Positions 1 to 7,533 of a stretch of 32,440 bases of DNA are shown in pieces. The stretch is from an uncultured Saprospiraceae bacterium (lineage in GTDB: Bacteria; Bacteroidota; Bacteroidia; Chitinophagales; Saprospiraceae). The stretch covers positions 1-32,440 of the forward strand of contig CALCMV010000199.1 of assembly GCA_937967535.1 (NCBI GenBank), written 5' to 3'. Positions within the stretch are counted from its first letter, which is position 1. Each line of letters starts with the position of its first letter. Made by a program: the position numbers and the translations under genes. The notes under the pieces are model-generated. The model did no database searches and was not told the DNA's origin. It saw only the letters and a program-made list of their open reading frames with translations.

Positions 1-111
1 TTCTTCTTGTGAAAGATTTTTGTAATGTTGTGCGCCAATATTTGTAGCGAACATTCCTAATAAAATAAGACAAAAGCCTCTAAAAAACCATTGATTGATT
101 GTGATTTTCAT
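1..111 (-). CDS. Secreted protein, N-terminal fragment (runs off window)
   Basis: A reading frame too short for usual ORF cut-offs starts with ATG at 111 and remains open for 37 codons to the window edge. The translation begins MKITINQWFFRGFCLILLGM and continues FATNIGAQ, a textbook Sec signal peptide: a basic start, a hydrophobic core and a small-residue cleavage site, probably after the Ala of IGA. The mature part visible is only about ten polar residues, so the family cannot be named. In Bacteroidota such a protein would be periplasmic, outer-membrane or secreted. No convincing promoter was found upstream. That this is a real gene is inferred from the signal peptide alone. Confidence 0.6.
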   Translation of the reverse strand, partial: MKITINQWFFRGFCLILLGMFATNIGAQHYKNLSQEE

Positions 112-233
112 AATAAATCTTAAATTTGTATTCTAAAACCCCCCGTATAATGTGTGCAACATCCTTGGGTGGTTTTAAAATTGTTTGTAAAAAAGTAATT
201 GCAGTCTGACTAAGCTTAGGCTGCGAAAGCTTT

Positions 234-277
234 GCCGTGTGGCTTTCTAGCGAAGGCGGCACGGCTTTTTTGTTTTT
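234..277 (+). terminator. Strong hairpin plus T-tract
   Basis: Arms 234-247 and 252-265 pair over 14 positions with one mismatch and two G-T wobbles around a TAGC loop, then a run of T with one G interruption (266-277). This is the form of an intrinsic terminator on the plus strand. No plus-strand gene is visible upstream, so it may end a short untranslated transcript, or be left from a lost gene. Confidence 0.55.
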
Positions 278-298
278 GATTACATAACAAATATTTTA

Positions 299-418
299 TT
301 ATTTTACAATAAATATACCATGTCCGTTAACATTCAAACTAAATTGATATGCTTTCGGTAGTGGTATCGAAACTGTTGTTGGTGTAGTAGCTAAAAAATG
401 ATAAGACCGTTCTTTAAG
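299..418 (-). pseudogene. Possible C-terminal remnant of a secreted protein
   Basis: The minus strand is open for 39 codons before TAA at 299-301, bounded upstream by an in-frame stop at 419-421 and lacking a start codon. The end of the translation, NVNGHGIFIVK, resembles the last beta strand of type IX secretion sorting domains (G-x-Y/F-x-V-K at the extreme C-terminus). Upstream DNA in all frames is broken by stops, so this would be the tail of a decayed gene. The resemblance is short and could be chance. Confidence 0.25.
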
Positions 419-937
419 TTATTTTAGTGGATCTTTTCATTTTGGTGTATTGTCTTGTTCTATTGATTAATTTGTTCGTTTACAATGCAATTTACAAAAA
501 AAAAAAAACTAATTGACCAAATTTTTCGGAGTTTTTTTATTTTTATTTATAAAATTTAACATATTATAAAATTGTTTTTTGTGACAAAAAATTACTCAAA
601 ACTCTCCAAAAAGAACTATCTTTCCATTATGCAATTTCAATAAATAAAAAAATATATACTACTATTTTTCTTATTTATTTCAGTTCAATTTGTAGCTCCC
701 CGACGATTGTTACCAAACCACAGCGCACCGTAGCGTAATGCCTCCGGCTTGCGCCGAGTACTATTTGCTTATTTAATAATTTTACAAAAAACAAAAAAAC
801 GTTCTATTCACGTTAATTTAGCATTTGCAAAATAAAAAAATATGCGAAATTTCCGCAAGAGATATGATGAATGAAATAGGATTAGAAATAGAATAGGCAC
901 AATAAAAAAGAGTGGGATTTGAGATATTTGTTAAAGT
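419..937. other. Gene-free AT-rich stretch
   Basis: About 520 bp with no supportable gene on either strand. It contains an A-homopolymer near 497-508 and one GC-richer patch at about 695-760 that differs from its surroundings. It is probably decayed accessory DNA in front of the direct repeat at 938. Confidence 0.4.
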
Positions 938-1057
938 AAAAGCAAGCGCCATTTCGCAACTCAATGTAGGATGGCGGTTTTTTTATGGAGAATTTGCACG
1001 CTCGCTTATCGTGATTTTCAGCTTTTTATGGTAATTTTAGGCATTTAAATGGAAAAT
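938..1057 (+). repeat. 120-bp direct repeat, copy 1
   Basis: This segment matches 2198-2317 at an offset of exactly 1260 bp with about six mismatches in 120 positions (roughly 95% identity by eye). It contains a terminator hairpin followed by about 70 bp of conserved DNA ending in GGTAATTTTAGGCATTT, which resembles a -7 promoter box (TAnnTTTN). The two copies bracket the genes at 1102-1689 and 1725-2117, like a cassette boundary. Confidence 0.85.
947..984 (+). terminator. Terminator hairpin in direct repeat copy 1
   Basis: CGCCAT at 947-952 pairs with ATGGCG at 971-976 around an 18-nt loop, followed by seven T. In copy 2 the stem is one pair longer. It would end transcription arriving from the left. 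Confidence 0.6.
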
Positions 1058-1101
1058 TATTGCGGCTATGCGAGAGCGTTCTCTCAATTAAAAAGAAAAA
1101 A

Positions 1102-1689
1102 ATGAACAGAATACAAATAGTAATATTTTTGGCATTGACAATAAGTACAATCGCCTGCGTACAAACAAAAGTAATTGAATCAGAAAGCCAAACTAAAAAG
1201 ATAATTGAATCAGAAAGCCAAACTGAAAAGATAATTGATTGGGAATCTCTAACTGAAGATAAATATGCGATAAAGTATCCATCCAATTGGGAAGTCAATA
1301 AAAGTGGGCAAATGGGAACAAGTTTTATTTTGTTCAGCCCATTATTAAATGAATCCGATAAATTCAAAGAAAATGTAAATTTATTAATTCAAGACTTAAC
1401 AGACTACGATTTGAATTTAGACCAATATGTAGAAATATCAGAAGGTCAAATCAAAACTATGGTGACGGAAGGAAAAATCATTTCAAGTGAAAGAAAAAAG
1501 AAGGATGAGCGAGAATATCAAAAGATGATTTATACAGGAAAACAAGGAATCTTTAACTTGAAAATTGAGCAATATTATTGGGTAATTGATAATGAAGCAT
1601 TTGTACTTACATTAACAGGTGAAAAAGAGGAATTCGATAAATATCAAGACATCGGTGAAAAAATTCTAAACAGCTTTGAAATAAAATAA
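1102..1689 (+). CDS. Lipoprotein with PsbP/DcrB-like domain
   Basis: 195 residues from the ATG at 1102. The frame is open from 1060, but MNRIQIVIFLALTISTIAC is a lipoprotein signal with lipobox TIAC, which fixes the start. After the Cys comes an acidic linker in which IESESQT occurs twice (about residues 24-42), then a globular part opening with YAIKYPSNWEV. That opening is typical of PsbP/DcrB/DUF1795-type lipoproteins, which share a small alpha-beta fold without a single known role. The protein ends ILNSFEIK, also usual for the family. It is probably anchored in the inner or outer membrane facing the periplasm. It lies 35 bp before another small gene, and both are bracketed by 120-bp direct repeats. 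Base composition is clearly more AT-rich than the housekeeping genes, consistent with an accessory module. The family call is by pattern recognition only. Confidence 0.65.
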   Translation: MNRIQIVIFLALTISTIACVQTKVIESESQTKKIIESESQTEKIIDWESLTEDKYAIKYPSNWEVNKSGQMGTSFILFSPLLNESDKFKENVNLLIQDLTDYDLNLDQYVEISEGQIKTMVTEGKIISSERKKKDEREYQKMIYTGKQGIFNLKIEQYYWVIDNEAFVLTLTGEKEEFDKYQDIGEKILNSFEIK

Positions 1690-1724
1690 AAATCGGCTTA
1701 AATTATAAAAACAAAGTTTGAAAA

Positions 1725-2117
1725 ATGGATTATAATTTCATGCAAAATATTCAAATTGAAAAGTGTTTAAAGTATAGCAATAAAGATAGATTTGAACGTA
1801 TTGAAAACGGAATATATCTCGACTCAGAAGATGAAGACGACACAAAATATAGGATGACAATTTCTTATGAATTAGTAAATGAAACTGAAGGAAACAACAA
1901 TCAGTACCCATTAGAAGATATTTTAGATAAATATTTCATTTATGTTTCTGATTTTTTAGAGGCTGAAAATGAAAAAGAATCAAACAGATATAAATACGAA
2001 TTAGGAGGCGAATTAGAAGATTTGAAAAAAGCACAAGAAATAATTGGTAAAAAAGTATTTAATCGAGAGTTCAAAGATGAAGACGGACAAACACGAGTAA
2101 AATTAGCAATTGAATAA
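1725..2117 (+). CDS. Small acidic protein of unknown function
   Basis: 130 residues, very rich in Asp, Glu, Lys and Asn, with no signal peptide or membrane segment, so probably cytoplasmic. I do not recognise a family. A DSEDEDD acidic patch lies at about residues 33-39, and the C-terminal half looks helical and charged. It follows the lipoprotein gene by 35 bp on the same strand, so the two may be co-transcribed. The second 120-bp direct repeat begins 80 bp after its stop. Small acidic proteins in exchangeable cassettes are sometimes immunity or antitoxin proteins, but nothing here proves that. A second Met (MQNIQ) five codons in is a possible alternative start. Confidence 0.55.
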   Translation: MDYNFMQNIQIEKCLKYSNKDRFERIENGIYLDSEDEDDTKYRMTISYELVNETEGNNNQYPLEDILDKYFIYVSDFLEAENEKESNRYKYELGGELEDLKKAQEIIGKKVFNREFKDEDGQTRVKLAIE

Positions 2118-2197
2118 AAAAACTACACACAATAAATAAGACTTCATGCGGTACACCCTGCCAAGCAAGAAGCTAATGCAATACAAAAAACAAATTC

Positions 2198-2317
2198 AAA
2201 AGCAACCGCCATTCCGCAACTCAATGTAGGATGGCGGTTTTTTTGTGGAGAATTTGCACGCTCGCTTATCGTGATTTTCAGCTTTTTATAGTAATTTTAG
2301 GCATTTGAATGAAAAAT
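2198..2317 (+). repeat. 120-bp direct repeat, copy 2
   Basis: Second copy of the 938-1057 element. It closes the two-gene module on the right and lies about 50 bp before the thioredoxin reductase fusion gene. It carries the better-paired version of the terminator hairpin. Confidence 0.85.
2206..2244 (+). terminator. Terminator hairpin in direct repeat copy 2
   Basis: CCGCCAT (2206-2212) pairs perfectly with ATGGCGG (2231-2237), followed by seven T. It probably ends transcription of the two small genes upstream. Confidence 0.7.
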
Positions 2318-2368
2318 ATACGTAATCGTGTATTTTGAAGTTAGCAAACATCAAAGTAAAAAATAAAA

Positions 2369-3784
2369 ATGAACGAAATAAAATTGTACGGGGCGGATTG
2401 GTGTCCTGATTGCCGAAGAGCCAAGACATTCTTGAAAGAAAACAATGTTGCTTACGAATTTATTGATGTGGATTTAGATAAATCGGCGACAAGCTTGGTA
2501 GAATCTATCAATAAAGGCAAACGCATAATTCCTACCCTAATCATTAACGGGAAGTCCTATACCAATCCCGATAATGATGAATTGGCATCCGTATTGGGTA
2601 TCAATAAAAATCATCGGGTCATTGTATATGGGGCAGATTGGTGTCCTGATTGCCGTAAATCAAAAGCATTTTTGAAAGACAATAAAATCAATTTTCAGTA
2701 CATCGAAATTGACAAAAAAGAAAATGAATGGGCGATACCCATTATTACCAAAATCAATAATGGAAAACGAAAAATTCCAACGATTCTTATTAATGATGAT
2801 ATTGTCTTGGTCGAGCCTGAAAATGAAGAATTGCGTCAAGCACTTCAATTAGACCAAATCAAGGAGGAACATATATTCGATACCGTCATTATTGGAGGTG
2901 GTGCAGCAGGATTGACTACTTCAATCTATGCACAAAGGGATAGATTTGATACGCTTATTCTCGAAAAGAAAACCATTGGCGGTAATGCTTTTTTAACGGA
3001 GAAAATCGAAAATTATCCGGGTTTTACCTCTATTTCCGGCCCTGCCTTAATGGATAAAATGGAAGAACAAGCAAGGGTATATGGTGCAGTAATCAAAACC
3101 GGCGAAGATGTACTCGCCATTGAAAAAGAAAAAGGAAACTTCAAAATAAAGACGAAGAGCAATGAATATACAGGCAAGTCGGTTGTATTATCAACAGGTT
3201 CTACCTATCGTCAGTTGAACATTGCCGGCGAATCGGAATTGATTGGTTCAGGCGTACATTTTTGTGCTACTTGCGACGGGGCATTTTATAGAGACCGGGA
3301 TATTATCGTGGTGGGTGGTGGAAATTCTGCTTTAGAGGAAGGTATTTTTTTAGCAGGATTTGTTAAAAGTGTGAAAATCATCAATATAATGCCTGAATTT
3401 TCGGCATCAGCAACTTATATCGAAAAATTGCCTTCCATTAAAAATATCTCCACCTATATGAATAAAACTTCCGTTGAATTTGTGGCTGATGAAAATGGAT
3501 TGTTCAAAGGGCTGCTAATTGAGGATAATGAAACGAAGGAACAGGAGTTGATTAGCGCAGATGGTGCTTTCATTTTTATAGGCTTGATACCGAATACGGA
3601 GTCTTTCAAAAATTTAGTAGAGTTGAATGAACGAGGCTTTATTAAAACTAAGGGTTTGGCAGAAACTTCTGTTAAAGGAATCTTTGCAGCAGGAGATTGT
3701 CGGGAAGGGGCTATAGCCCAAGTAGCCGCTGCAACCGGTGAAGGCGTATTGGCAAGCTATGGGATTAGAAATTATTTGAAATAA
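2369..3784 (+). CDS. Glutaredoxin-glutaredoxin-thioredoxin reductase fusion
   Basis: 471 residues in three domains. Residues 1-80 and 82-160 are two glutaredoxin/NrdH-like thioredoxin folds, each with a CPDC active site (Cys12/Cys15 and Cys92/Cys95) in the shared context YGADWCPDC. They are only moderately similar elsewhere. Residues 168-471 form a low-molecular-weight thioredoxin reductase: FAD-binding GGGAAG at 176-181, redox-active CATC at 299-302, NADPH-binding GGGNSA at 316-321, and a C-terminal FAD motif AAGDCR. Known enzymes of this class move electrons from NADPH through FAD to the CATC pair and then to a small redox protein. Here the likely acceptors are tethered to the N-terminus, as in AhpF, whose two N-terminal thioredoxin folds carry a single CXXC. 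There is no signal peptide, so it is cytoplasmic. The final substrate is not shown; no peroxiredoxin gene is adjacent. Confidence 0.92.
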   Translation: MNEIKLYGADWCPDCRRAKTFLKENNVAYEFIDVDLDKSATSLVESINKGKRIIPTLIINGKSYTNPDNDELASVLGINKNHRVIVYGADWCPDCRKSKAFLKDNKINFQYIEIDKKENEWAIPIITKINNGKRKIPTILINDDIVLVEPENEELRQALQLDQIKEEHIFDTVIIGGGAAGLTTSIYAQRDRFDTLILEKKTIGGNAFLTEKIENYPGFTSISGPALMDKMEEQARVYGAVIKTGEDVLAIEKEKGNFKIKTKSNEYTGKSVVLSTGSTYRQLNIAGESELIGSGVHFCATCDGAFYRDRDIIVVGGGNSALEEGIFLAGFVKSVKIINIMPEFSASATYIEKLPSIKNISTYMNKTSVEFVADENGLFKGLLIEDNETKEQELISADGAFIFIGLIPNTESFKNLVELNERGFIKTKGLAETSVKGIFAAGDCREGAIAQVAAATGEGVLASYGIRNYLK

Positions 3785-4109
3785 AACGTTTACTATAATG
3801 TGTTCGCCAAATTTTGTCCCGATAATTATCGGGATGAATGACAAATAAATTTAAATTTTACTTTGTTTTTACTGATAATTAATAATTAATAAATTAAACA
3901 TTTTTTATCATTCAAAATTTTTCATTCATCCCGATAAACTCCCGCTTTCAAGAAGCCCCCGTTAGCTAATCGGGGAAGAACAAAACAACCTCGTCGAATT
4001 GTTCTTAAACTTGTTCTTAAACTTGTTCTTAAACTTGTTCTTAAACTTAAACTTAAACTTAAACTTAAACTTATTACCTAGTGGCTTATGAAAATTTAAA
4101 AGATTCCAT
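3785..4109. other. Convergent intergenic region with palindrome
   Basis: 325 bp between the 3' ends of the reductase fusion (plus) and the M28 peptidase (minus). It holds an 18-bp perfect palindrome at 3817-3834 (TCCCGATAATTATCGGGA), a GC-rich imperfect hairpin near 3957-3976, and a CTTAAA-type tandem array at 3999-4072. No gene is supported. The structures probably serve as terminators for the converging genes. Confidence 0.6.
3999..4072. repeat. 12/6-nt tandem array (TTGTTCTTAAAC and TTAAAC)
   Basis: About four copies of the 12-mer TTGTTCTTAAAC run into about five copies of the hexamer TTAAAC. It lies 37 bp past the stop of the minus-strand peptidase gene. A second array of the same family lies directly after the peptide deformylase gene at 6997-7046. 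Confidence 0.9.
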
Positions 4110-6029
4110 TTACTCCTGCGGCACATCCGACACAATTCGCTTTTCGCGTTCTGCCAATTCCCATGCAGTCAGGAAAACCAATCGGGCGATGCGTTCCATT
4201 TTTTTATAATCCAACTTATCGGGCGTATCGGTGATTTGGTGATAATCTTCGTGAACGCCACTGAAAAAGAAGGCAGAGGGAATACCTTTTTCCGCAAAAT
4301 TATAATGGTCTGAACGATAGTAAAAACGGTTGGGGTCATCTTTGGCATTGAAGGTATAATCAAGTTCTATTTTGGTATATTTATCGTTCATGGCTTTATT
4401 GATGACATTGAGTTCGGTACTGATGCGGTCTGCACCGATGACATAGACGTAGTTCGGATTGAGGTGGTTTTCATCTACTCTGCCAATCATATCAACGTTG
4501 AGATTGGCGACTGTTTGTTTTAATGGAAACACCGGATTATTGGCATAATATTCTGAGCCAAGCAAGCCTTTTTCTTCGCCCGAAACCGCCATGACGAGGA
4601 CGCTGCGGCGAGGTTGCGCGTTGGTTTCGGATGCTTTGGCGAAGGCTTCCGCGATTTCGAGTACAGCAGATGTGCCTGAACCATTGTCGTCTGCGCCATT
4701 GAAAATATCGTTTTCGCGTCTGCCCAAGTGGTCGTAGTGCGCGGTGATAACGACGACTTCATCGCTCAATTCGGGGTCAGAACCACGAATAAAACCCAAT
4801 ACATTTTCTGCCAAAATATCTTCCTGATTTTTCTGTTGGCGAATGACAATTTTTGTTTTCAATTTGACGGCTTCCGGCTCGCCGGTATCGCGTATTTTGT
4901 TGCGAGCTTTGGTGACTTTAGCCACTTTTTTTCCCATAATCGCCCGCGCTATATCGGTAGAAATGTAACAATTATTGGCATATTTACGCGCCGAATTTCT
5001 ATTGCCCAATACCAAATTGGGTTCGGTCAATTGATAAGCAAATTGTGCGGCATTGATGCGTACATTCGGCTCTATGATGAGCAGGGTTTTGACACCGTTT
5101 TTGCGGGCTGCCTGCAATTTTGACTGCCAATTTGTCGTCCATTCCGAAGGGCTTTGTGTACCGCTAATATGAAAATTGCCTGCGGCATCCTGCGGTTCGC
5201 CGGGATAGACCAAGACGACTTTTCCGTTGACATTTTGCCCCTTGTAATCGCTATATTTTGGGTCGTCGATACCATAACCAAGAAAGATAACTTCTTTCGC
5301 ATCCAATTTGGAACGACTACGATTGGAGGAAGGAAAGGCATAGAAATCTTCCAGATATTTGTAGGTTTTGCCGTTGACTTTTATCTTGATGCCATCTGCT
5401 TCCCAAGCTTCTCCTTTTAATGGATAGGTTTGAAAATAGGTGTTTTCCTCTCCCAAATCGGGTAGTCCGAGTGTTTTGAAATGATTGGCAATGTATTCGG
5501 CGGCTTTTTGTTGACCGCTTTTGCCTGTTTCGCGTCCTTCGTATTCGTCGGAAGCCAAAATCATAGCGTGTTTTTCCAAATCTGTTGCCATAATGGTATT
5601 GGCAAATCGGCTGGCTTCATCTATTACCGGGAAGTAATAATCACCCATTTTCGGTGCCGTCGGTACGATGACTTCTTCGTTTGATTTTACCTGCCCCGAA
5701 GGAATGACCGATACGCCAAGCCCGGATTTTGACGGCTGGTTTTCGACCATTGGCGGTCGGGTGCGGTTGGGTCTGTTGGCAGTGATGCGTCGCTCATTTA
5801 TGCGAGGTGCTTTTTTGTCTTTGAAAAGCAATTCCTCCGAAGCAATCGTTTCCTCTTGCTTGACATCGGTAACTTTGCGCCCGTTGACGGTCTTTTCGAC
5901 CATTGTTTTTTTGACAACTCGCACCGTAATCAAGGTGTCGTAAGTCACGCTTTCCATAACGAGCGTATCTGACTGCCCGTAAGCAATAGTGGAAATGAGG
6001 AGCAACAGTATGATAACTTGGTTTTTCAT
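4110..6029 (-). CDS. Secreted M28-family zinc peptidase with PA domain
   Basis: 639 residues. Residues 1-19 are a Sec signal peptide ending AYGQ. Residues 20-130 form a charged, low-complexity N-terminal extension without a recognised fold. From about 140 the M28 domain begins. A protease-associated (PA) insert spans about 230-375, visible as VIFLGYGIDD and GKVVLVYPG. The metal site is complete: His431 (AHYDHLG), Asp447 (GADDNGSG), Glu485/Glu486 (SGEEKG), Asp513 (NVDMIGR) and His597 (VHEDYH), as expected for a co-catalytic two-zinc aminopeptidase. Known relatives release N-terminal amino acids from peptides outside the cytoplasm. There is no clear T9SS tail, so it is probably periplasmic. It stands 89 bp downstream of rpiB on the same strand. 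The extra N-terminal segment is longer than in most family members. Confidence 0.93.
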   Translation of the reverse strand: MKNQVIILLLLISTIAYGQSDTLVMESVTYDTLITVRVVKKTMVEKTVNGRKVTDVKQEETIASEELLFKDKKAPRINERRITANRPNRTRPPMVENQPSKSGLGVSVIPSGQVKSNEEVIVPTAPKMGDYYFPVIDEASRFANTIMATDLEKHAMILASDEYEGRETGKSGQQKAAEYIANHFKTLGLPDLGEENTYFQTYPLKGEAWEADGIKIKVNGKTYKYLEDFYAFPSSNRSRSKLDAKEVIFLGYGIDDPKYSDYKGQNVNGKVVLVYPGEPQDAAGNFHISGTQSPSEWTTNWQSKLQAARKNGVKTLLIIEPNVRINAAQFAYQLTEPNLVLGNRNSARKYANNCYISTDIARAIMGKKVAKVTKARNKIRDTGEPEAVKLKTKIVIRQQKNQEDILAENVLGFIRGSDPELSDEVVVITAHYDHLGRRENDIFNGADDNGSGTSAVLEIAEAFAKASETNAQPRRSVLVMAVSGEEKGLLGSEYYANNPVFPLKQTVANLNVDMIGRVDENHLNPNYVYVIGADRISTELNVINKAMNDKYTKIELDYTFNAKDDPNRFYYRSDHYNFAEKGIPSAFFFSGVHEDYHQITDTPDKLDYKKMERIARLVFLTAWELAEREKRIVSDVPQE

Positions 6030-6118
6030 AGCTATGACAATGCTAAAATGTTGTAATGAAATAAGAGCCTGTTATTTTTCAAACTGCAAAAAACGTGCTT
6101 GTATTTGCAAAAAACGAA

Positions 6119-6562
6119 TCACGAGTTGCGAAGCGAACAAGCAATCTTGCCAACGCGACGTGCGTGTCGTCCGCCTTCAAATTGGGTATTGATAAATATT
6201 TCGACCATTTCTACTGCTTTTTCTTCTGAAATAAAGCGGGCGGGAATGGCAATGACATTTGCGTTGTTGTGCTGACGGGCAAGGGCAGCGAGTTCGGTGT
6301 TCCAACAGAGTGCAGCACGGATGCCTGCATGTTTATTGGCAGTGATGGCTACTCCATTGCCACTACCGCAGATAACGATGCCGAGTTGGGCAGTGCCGGA
6401 TTCTACATCATTGGCTACCGGATGTACAAAGTCGGGATAGTCTACCGAATCCAGAGAGTTCGTTCCATGGTCAAGTACGGCGATTTTTTTATTTTCTAAT
6501 AATGTTGTCACCGCCTTTTTGTAGGGAAATCCGGCGTGGTCGCAGCCTATGGCTATTTTCAT
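6119..6562 (-). CDS. rpiB: Ribose-5-phosphate isomerase B
   Basis: 147 residues from the ATG at 6562. The frame extends upstream, but only MKIAIGCDHAGF matches the conserved RpiB start. The enzyme interconverts ribose 5-phosphate and ribulose 5-phosphate in the pentose phosphate pathway, in the cytoplasm. Visible family features are GCDHAG (6-11), the active-site Cys65 in ICGSGNG, NKHAGIRAALC (76-86), the ARQHNNANV segment and GRHARRV near the C-terminus. Family members usually end soon after that last motif. Here the tail ACSLRNS is encoded by heptamer-like DNA (GCTTCGC, AACTCGT, GATTCGT on the coding strand) that also contains the stop codon, suggesting that a repeat replaced the original end. 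Confidence 0.93.
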   Translation of the reverse strand: MKIAIGCDHAGFPYKKAVTTLLENKKIAVLDHGTNSLDSVDYPDFVHPVANDVESGTAQLGIVICGSGNGVAITANKHAGIRAALCWNTELAALARQHNNANVIAIPARFISEEKAVEMVEIFINTQFEGGRHARRVGKIACSLRNS

Positions 6563-6693
6563 GATTATATATGTTGTGGTACTGTATGTGGTAGTGCTAT
6601 TGTTTTGTAGTGTGTGGTTAATTTCAACAAAATTAAACATTATTCCTCACTTTCGCTTATCATACATTATAAAATGTAAAAATATACCGCAAA

Positions 6694-6924
6694 GGGTGCA
6701 TCTCAAATTGTCGCATTTTTATTTTTACCAAATGAAAAATTATAGTTTTGTTTGGTAAAAATAAAAAATTCGACAAGAATCAAACTATGAAAATTGGTGA
6801 TAACATTCTGGTAATCAATTCTATAAGGTTTTCGAAAACCTTATAGAATTTGGGTGAAAGACCAAAATCATATCAATTGAAAATACTTTACACTTTTGTA
6901 TATGCGACAATTTGAGATGCACCC
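6694..6924. mobile_element. 231-bp MITE with 23-bp perfect terminal inverted repeats
   Basis: The ends 6694-6716 and 6902-6924 are perfect inverted repeats of 23 bp beginning GGGTGCATCTCAAATTG. The element is flanked on both sides by the direct repeat ACCGCAAA (6686-6693 and 6925-6932), an 8-bp target duplication. Inside are an inverted repeat of about 17 bp (6716-6732 with about 6754-6770) and a perfect 34-bp palindrome at 6817-6850. There is no room for a transposase, so this is a non-autonomous element that would need an enzyme supplied elsewhere. An 8-bp duplication with GGG ends is seen in several DDE transposase families; I cannot assign one. It lies between rpiB and the deformylase gene. 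Confidence 0.92.
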
Positions 6925-6996
6925 ACCGCAAAAGTGTCGAATTTATTTAATTTCTTTCACTTAGGCAACTCGCAACAAATAATTGGTCAAAACTAC

Positions 6997-7046
6997 TTGT
7001 TCTTAAACTTAAACTTATTCTTATTCTTAAACTTAAACTTAAACTA
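6997..7046. repeat. CTTAAA-type tandem array
   Basis: TTGTTCTTAAACTTAAACTT followed by TATTC- and TTAAAC-type units, in the same family as 3999-4072. It ends only four bases before the stop codon of the minus-strand deformylase gene. Confidence 0.85.
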
Positions 7047-7050
7047 CTTA

Positions 7051-7533
7051 TCATCTCCATTTAAAGGACTTTTCATCAATGGCTCGCATAGTGCAAAGTA
7101 CGCCATTGAGGTGGTCGTATTCGTGCTGAATGAGTTCGGAAATATCATCTTGAACGTGCCATGTTTTTGCTTGCCAATTTTCGTCGAGATAATGTAAGGT
7201 CAATGATTGATGGCGTTGGACTTTTACCAACAAATTCGGAAAACTCATGCAGTCGTCCCATAGCTCAAACATCTCTTGACTCGCCTCCCTGATTTCGGGA
7301 TTGATGATGATATAGGCTTTGTCCAGATTGAGATAAAACAGGCGTTTCATTATACCGATTTGAGGGGCAGCGATTCCACGACCAAATTGATATTTGCGCC
7401 GAATATCTTCCATTGCACTATGCAAATCTGCCACCCAATCGGCTAGGAGTGGCAGTTCTTCTCTGCGTATGGGAGCGCACTTTTCGTACAATCGCGGGTC
7501 GCCAAGCAGCAATATGTCGTTTACTGTTTTCAT
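7051..7533 (-). CDS. Peptide deformylase family protein
   Basis: 160 residues, near the usual size. Deformylases remove the N-formyl group from new proteins in the cytoplasm using a metal ion. Motif I is GRGIAAPQIG (51-60). Motif III is HEYDH (137-141), whose two His bind the metal and whose Glu138 is catalytic. Motif II, normally EGCLS, reads DDCMS (93-97): the metal-ligand Cys95 is kept but the preceding Glu-Gly is Asp-Asp. That pattern occurs in divergent (type III-like) deformylases, so activity is plausible but this may be a second, specialised copy rather than the main def gene. No methionyl-tRNA formyltransferase gene is adjacent. The start at 7533 matches the family N-terminus (ILLLGDPRL). 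Confidence 0.87.
   Translation of the reverse strand: MKTVNDILLLGDPRLYEKCAPIRREELPLLADWVADLHSAMEDIRRKYQFGRGIAAPQIGIMKRLFYLNLDKAYIIINPEIREASQEMFELWDDCMSFPNLLVKVQRHQSLTLHYLDENWQAKTWHVQDDISELIQHEYDHLNGVLCTMRAIDEKSFKWR

Noticed and set aside
938-2317. Integron gene cassettes with attC sites
   Set aside because: The repeats contain a terminator but I could not find convincing RYYYAAC and GTTRRRY core sites in the right arrangement, and no integrase gene is in the window.
6934-7197. 87-codon plus-strand frame with a Leu-Asn repeat
   Set aside because: The Leu-Asn repeat is just the CTTAAA array translated, and the rest is antisense to the deformylase gene.
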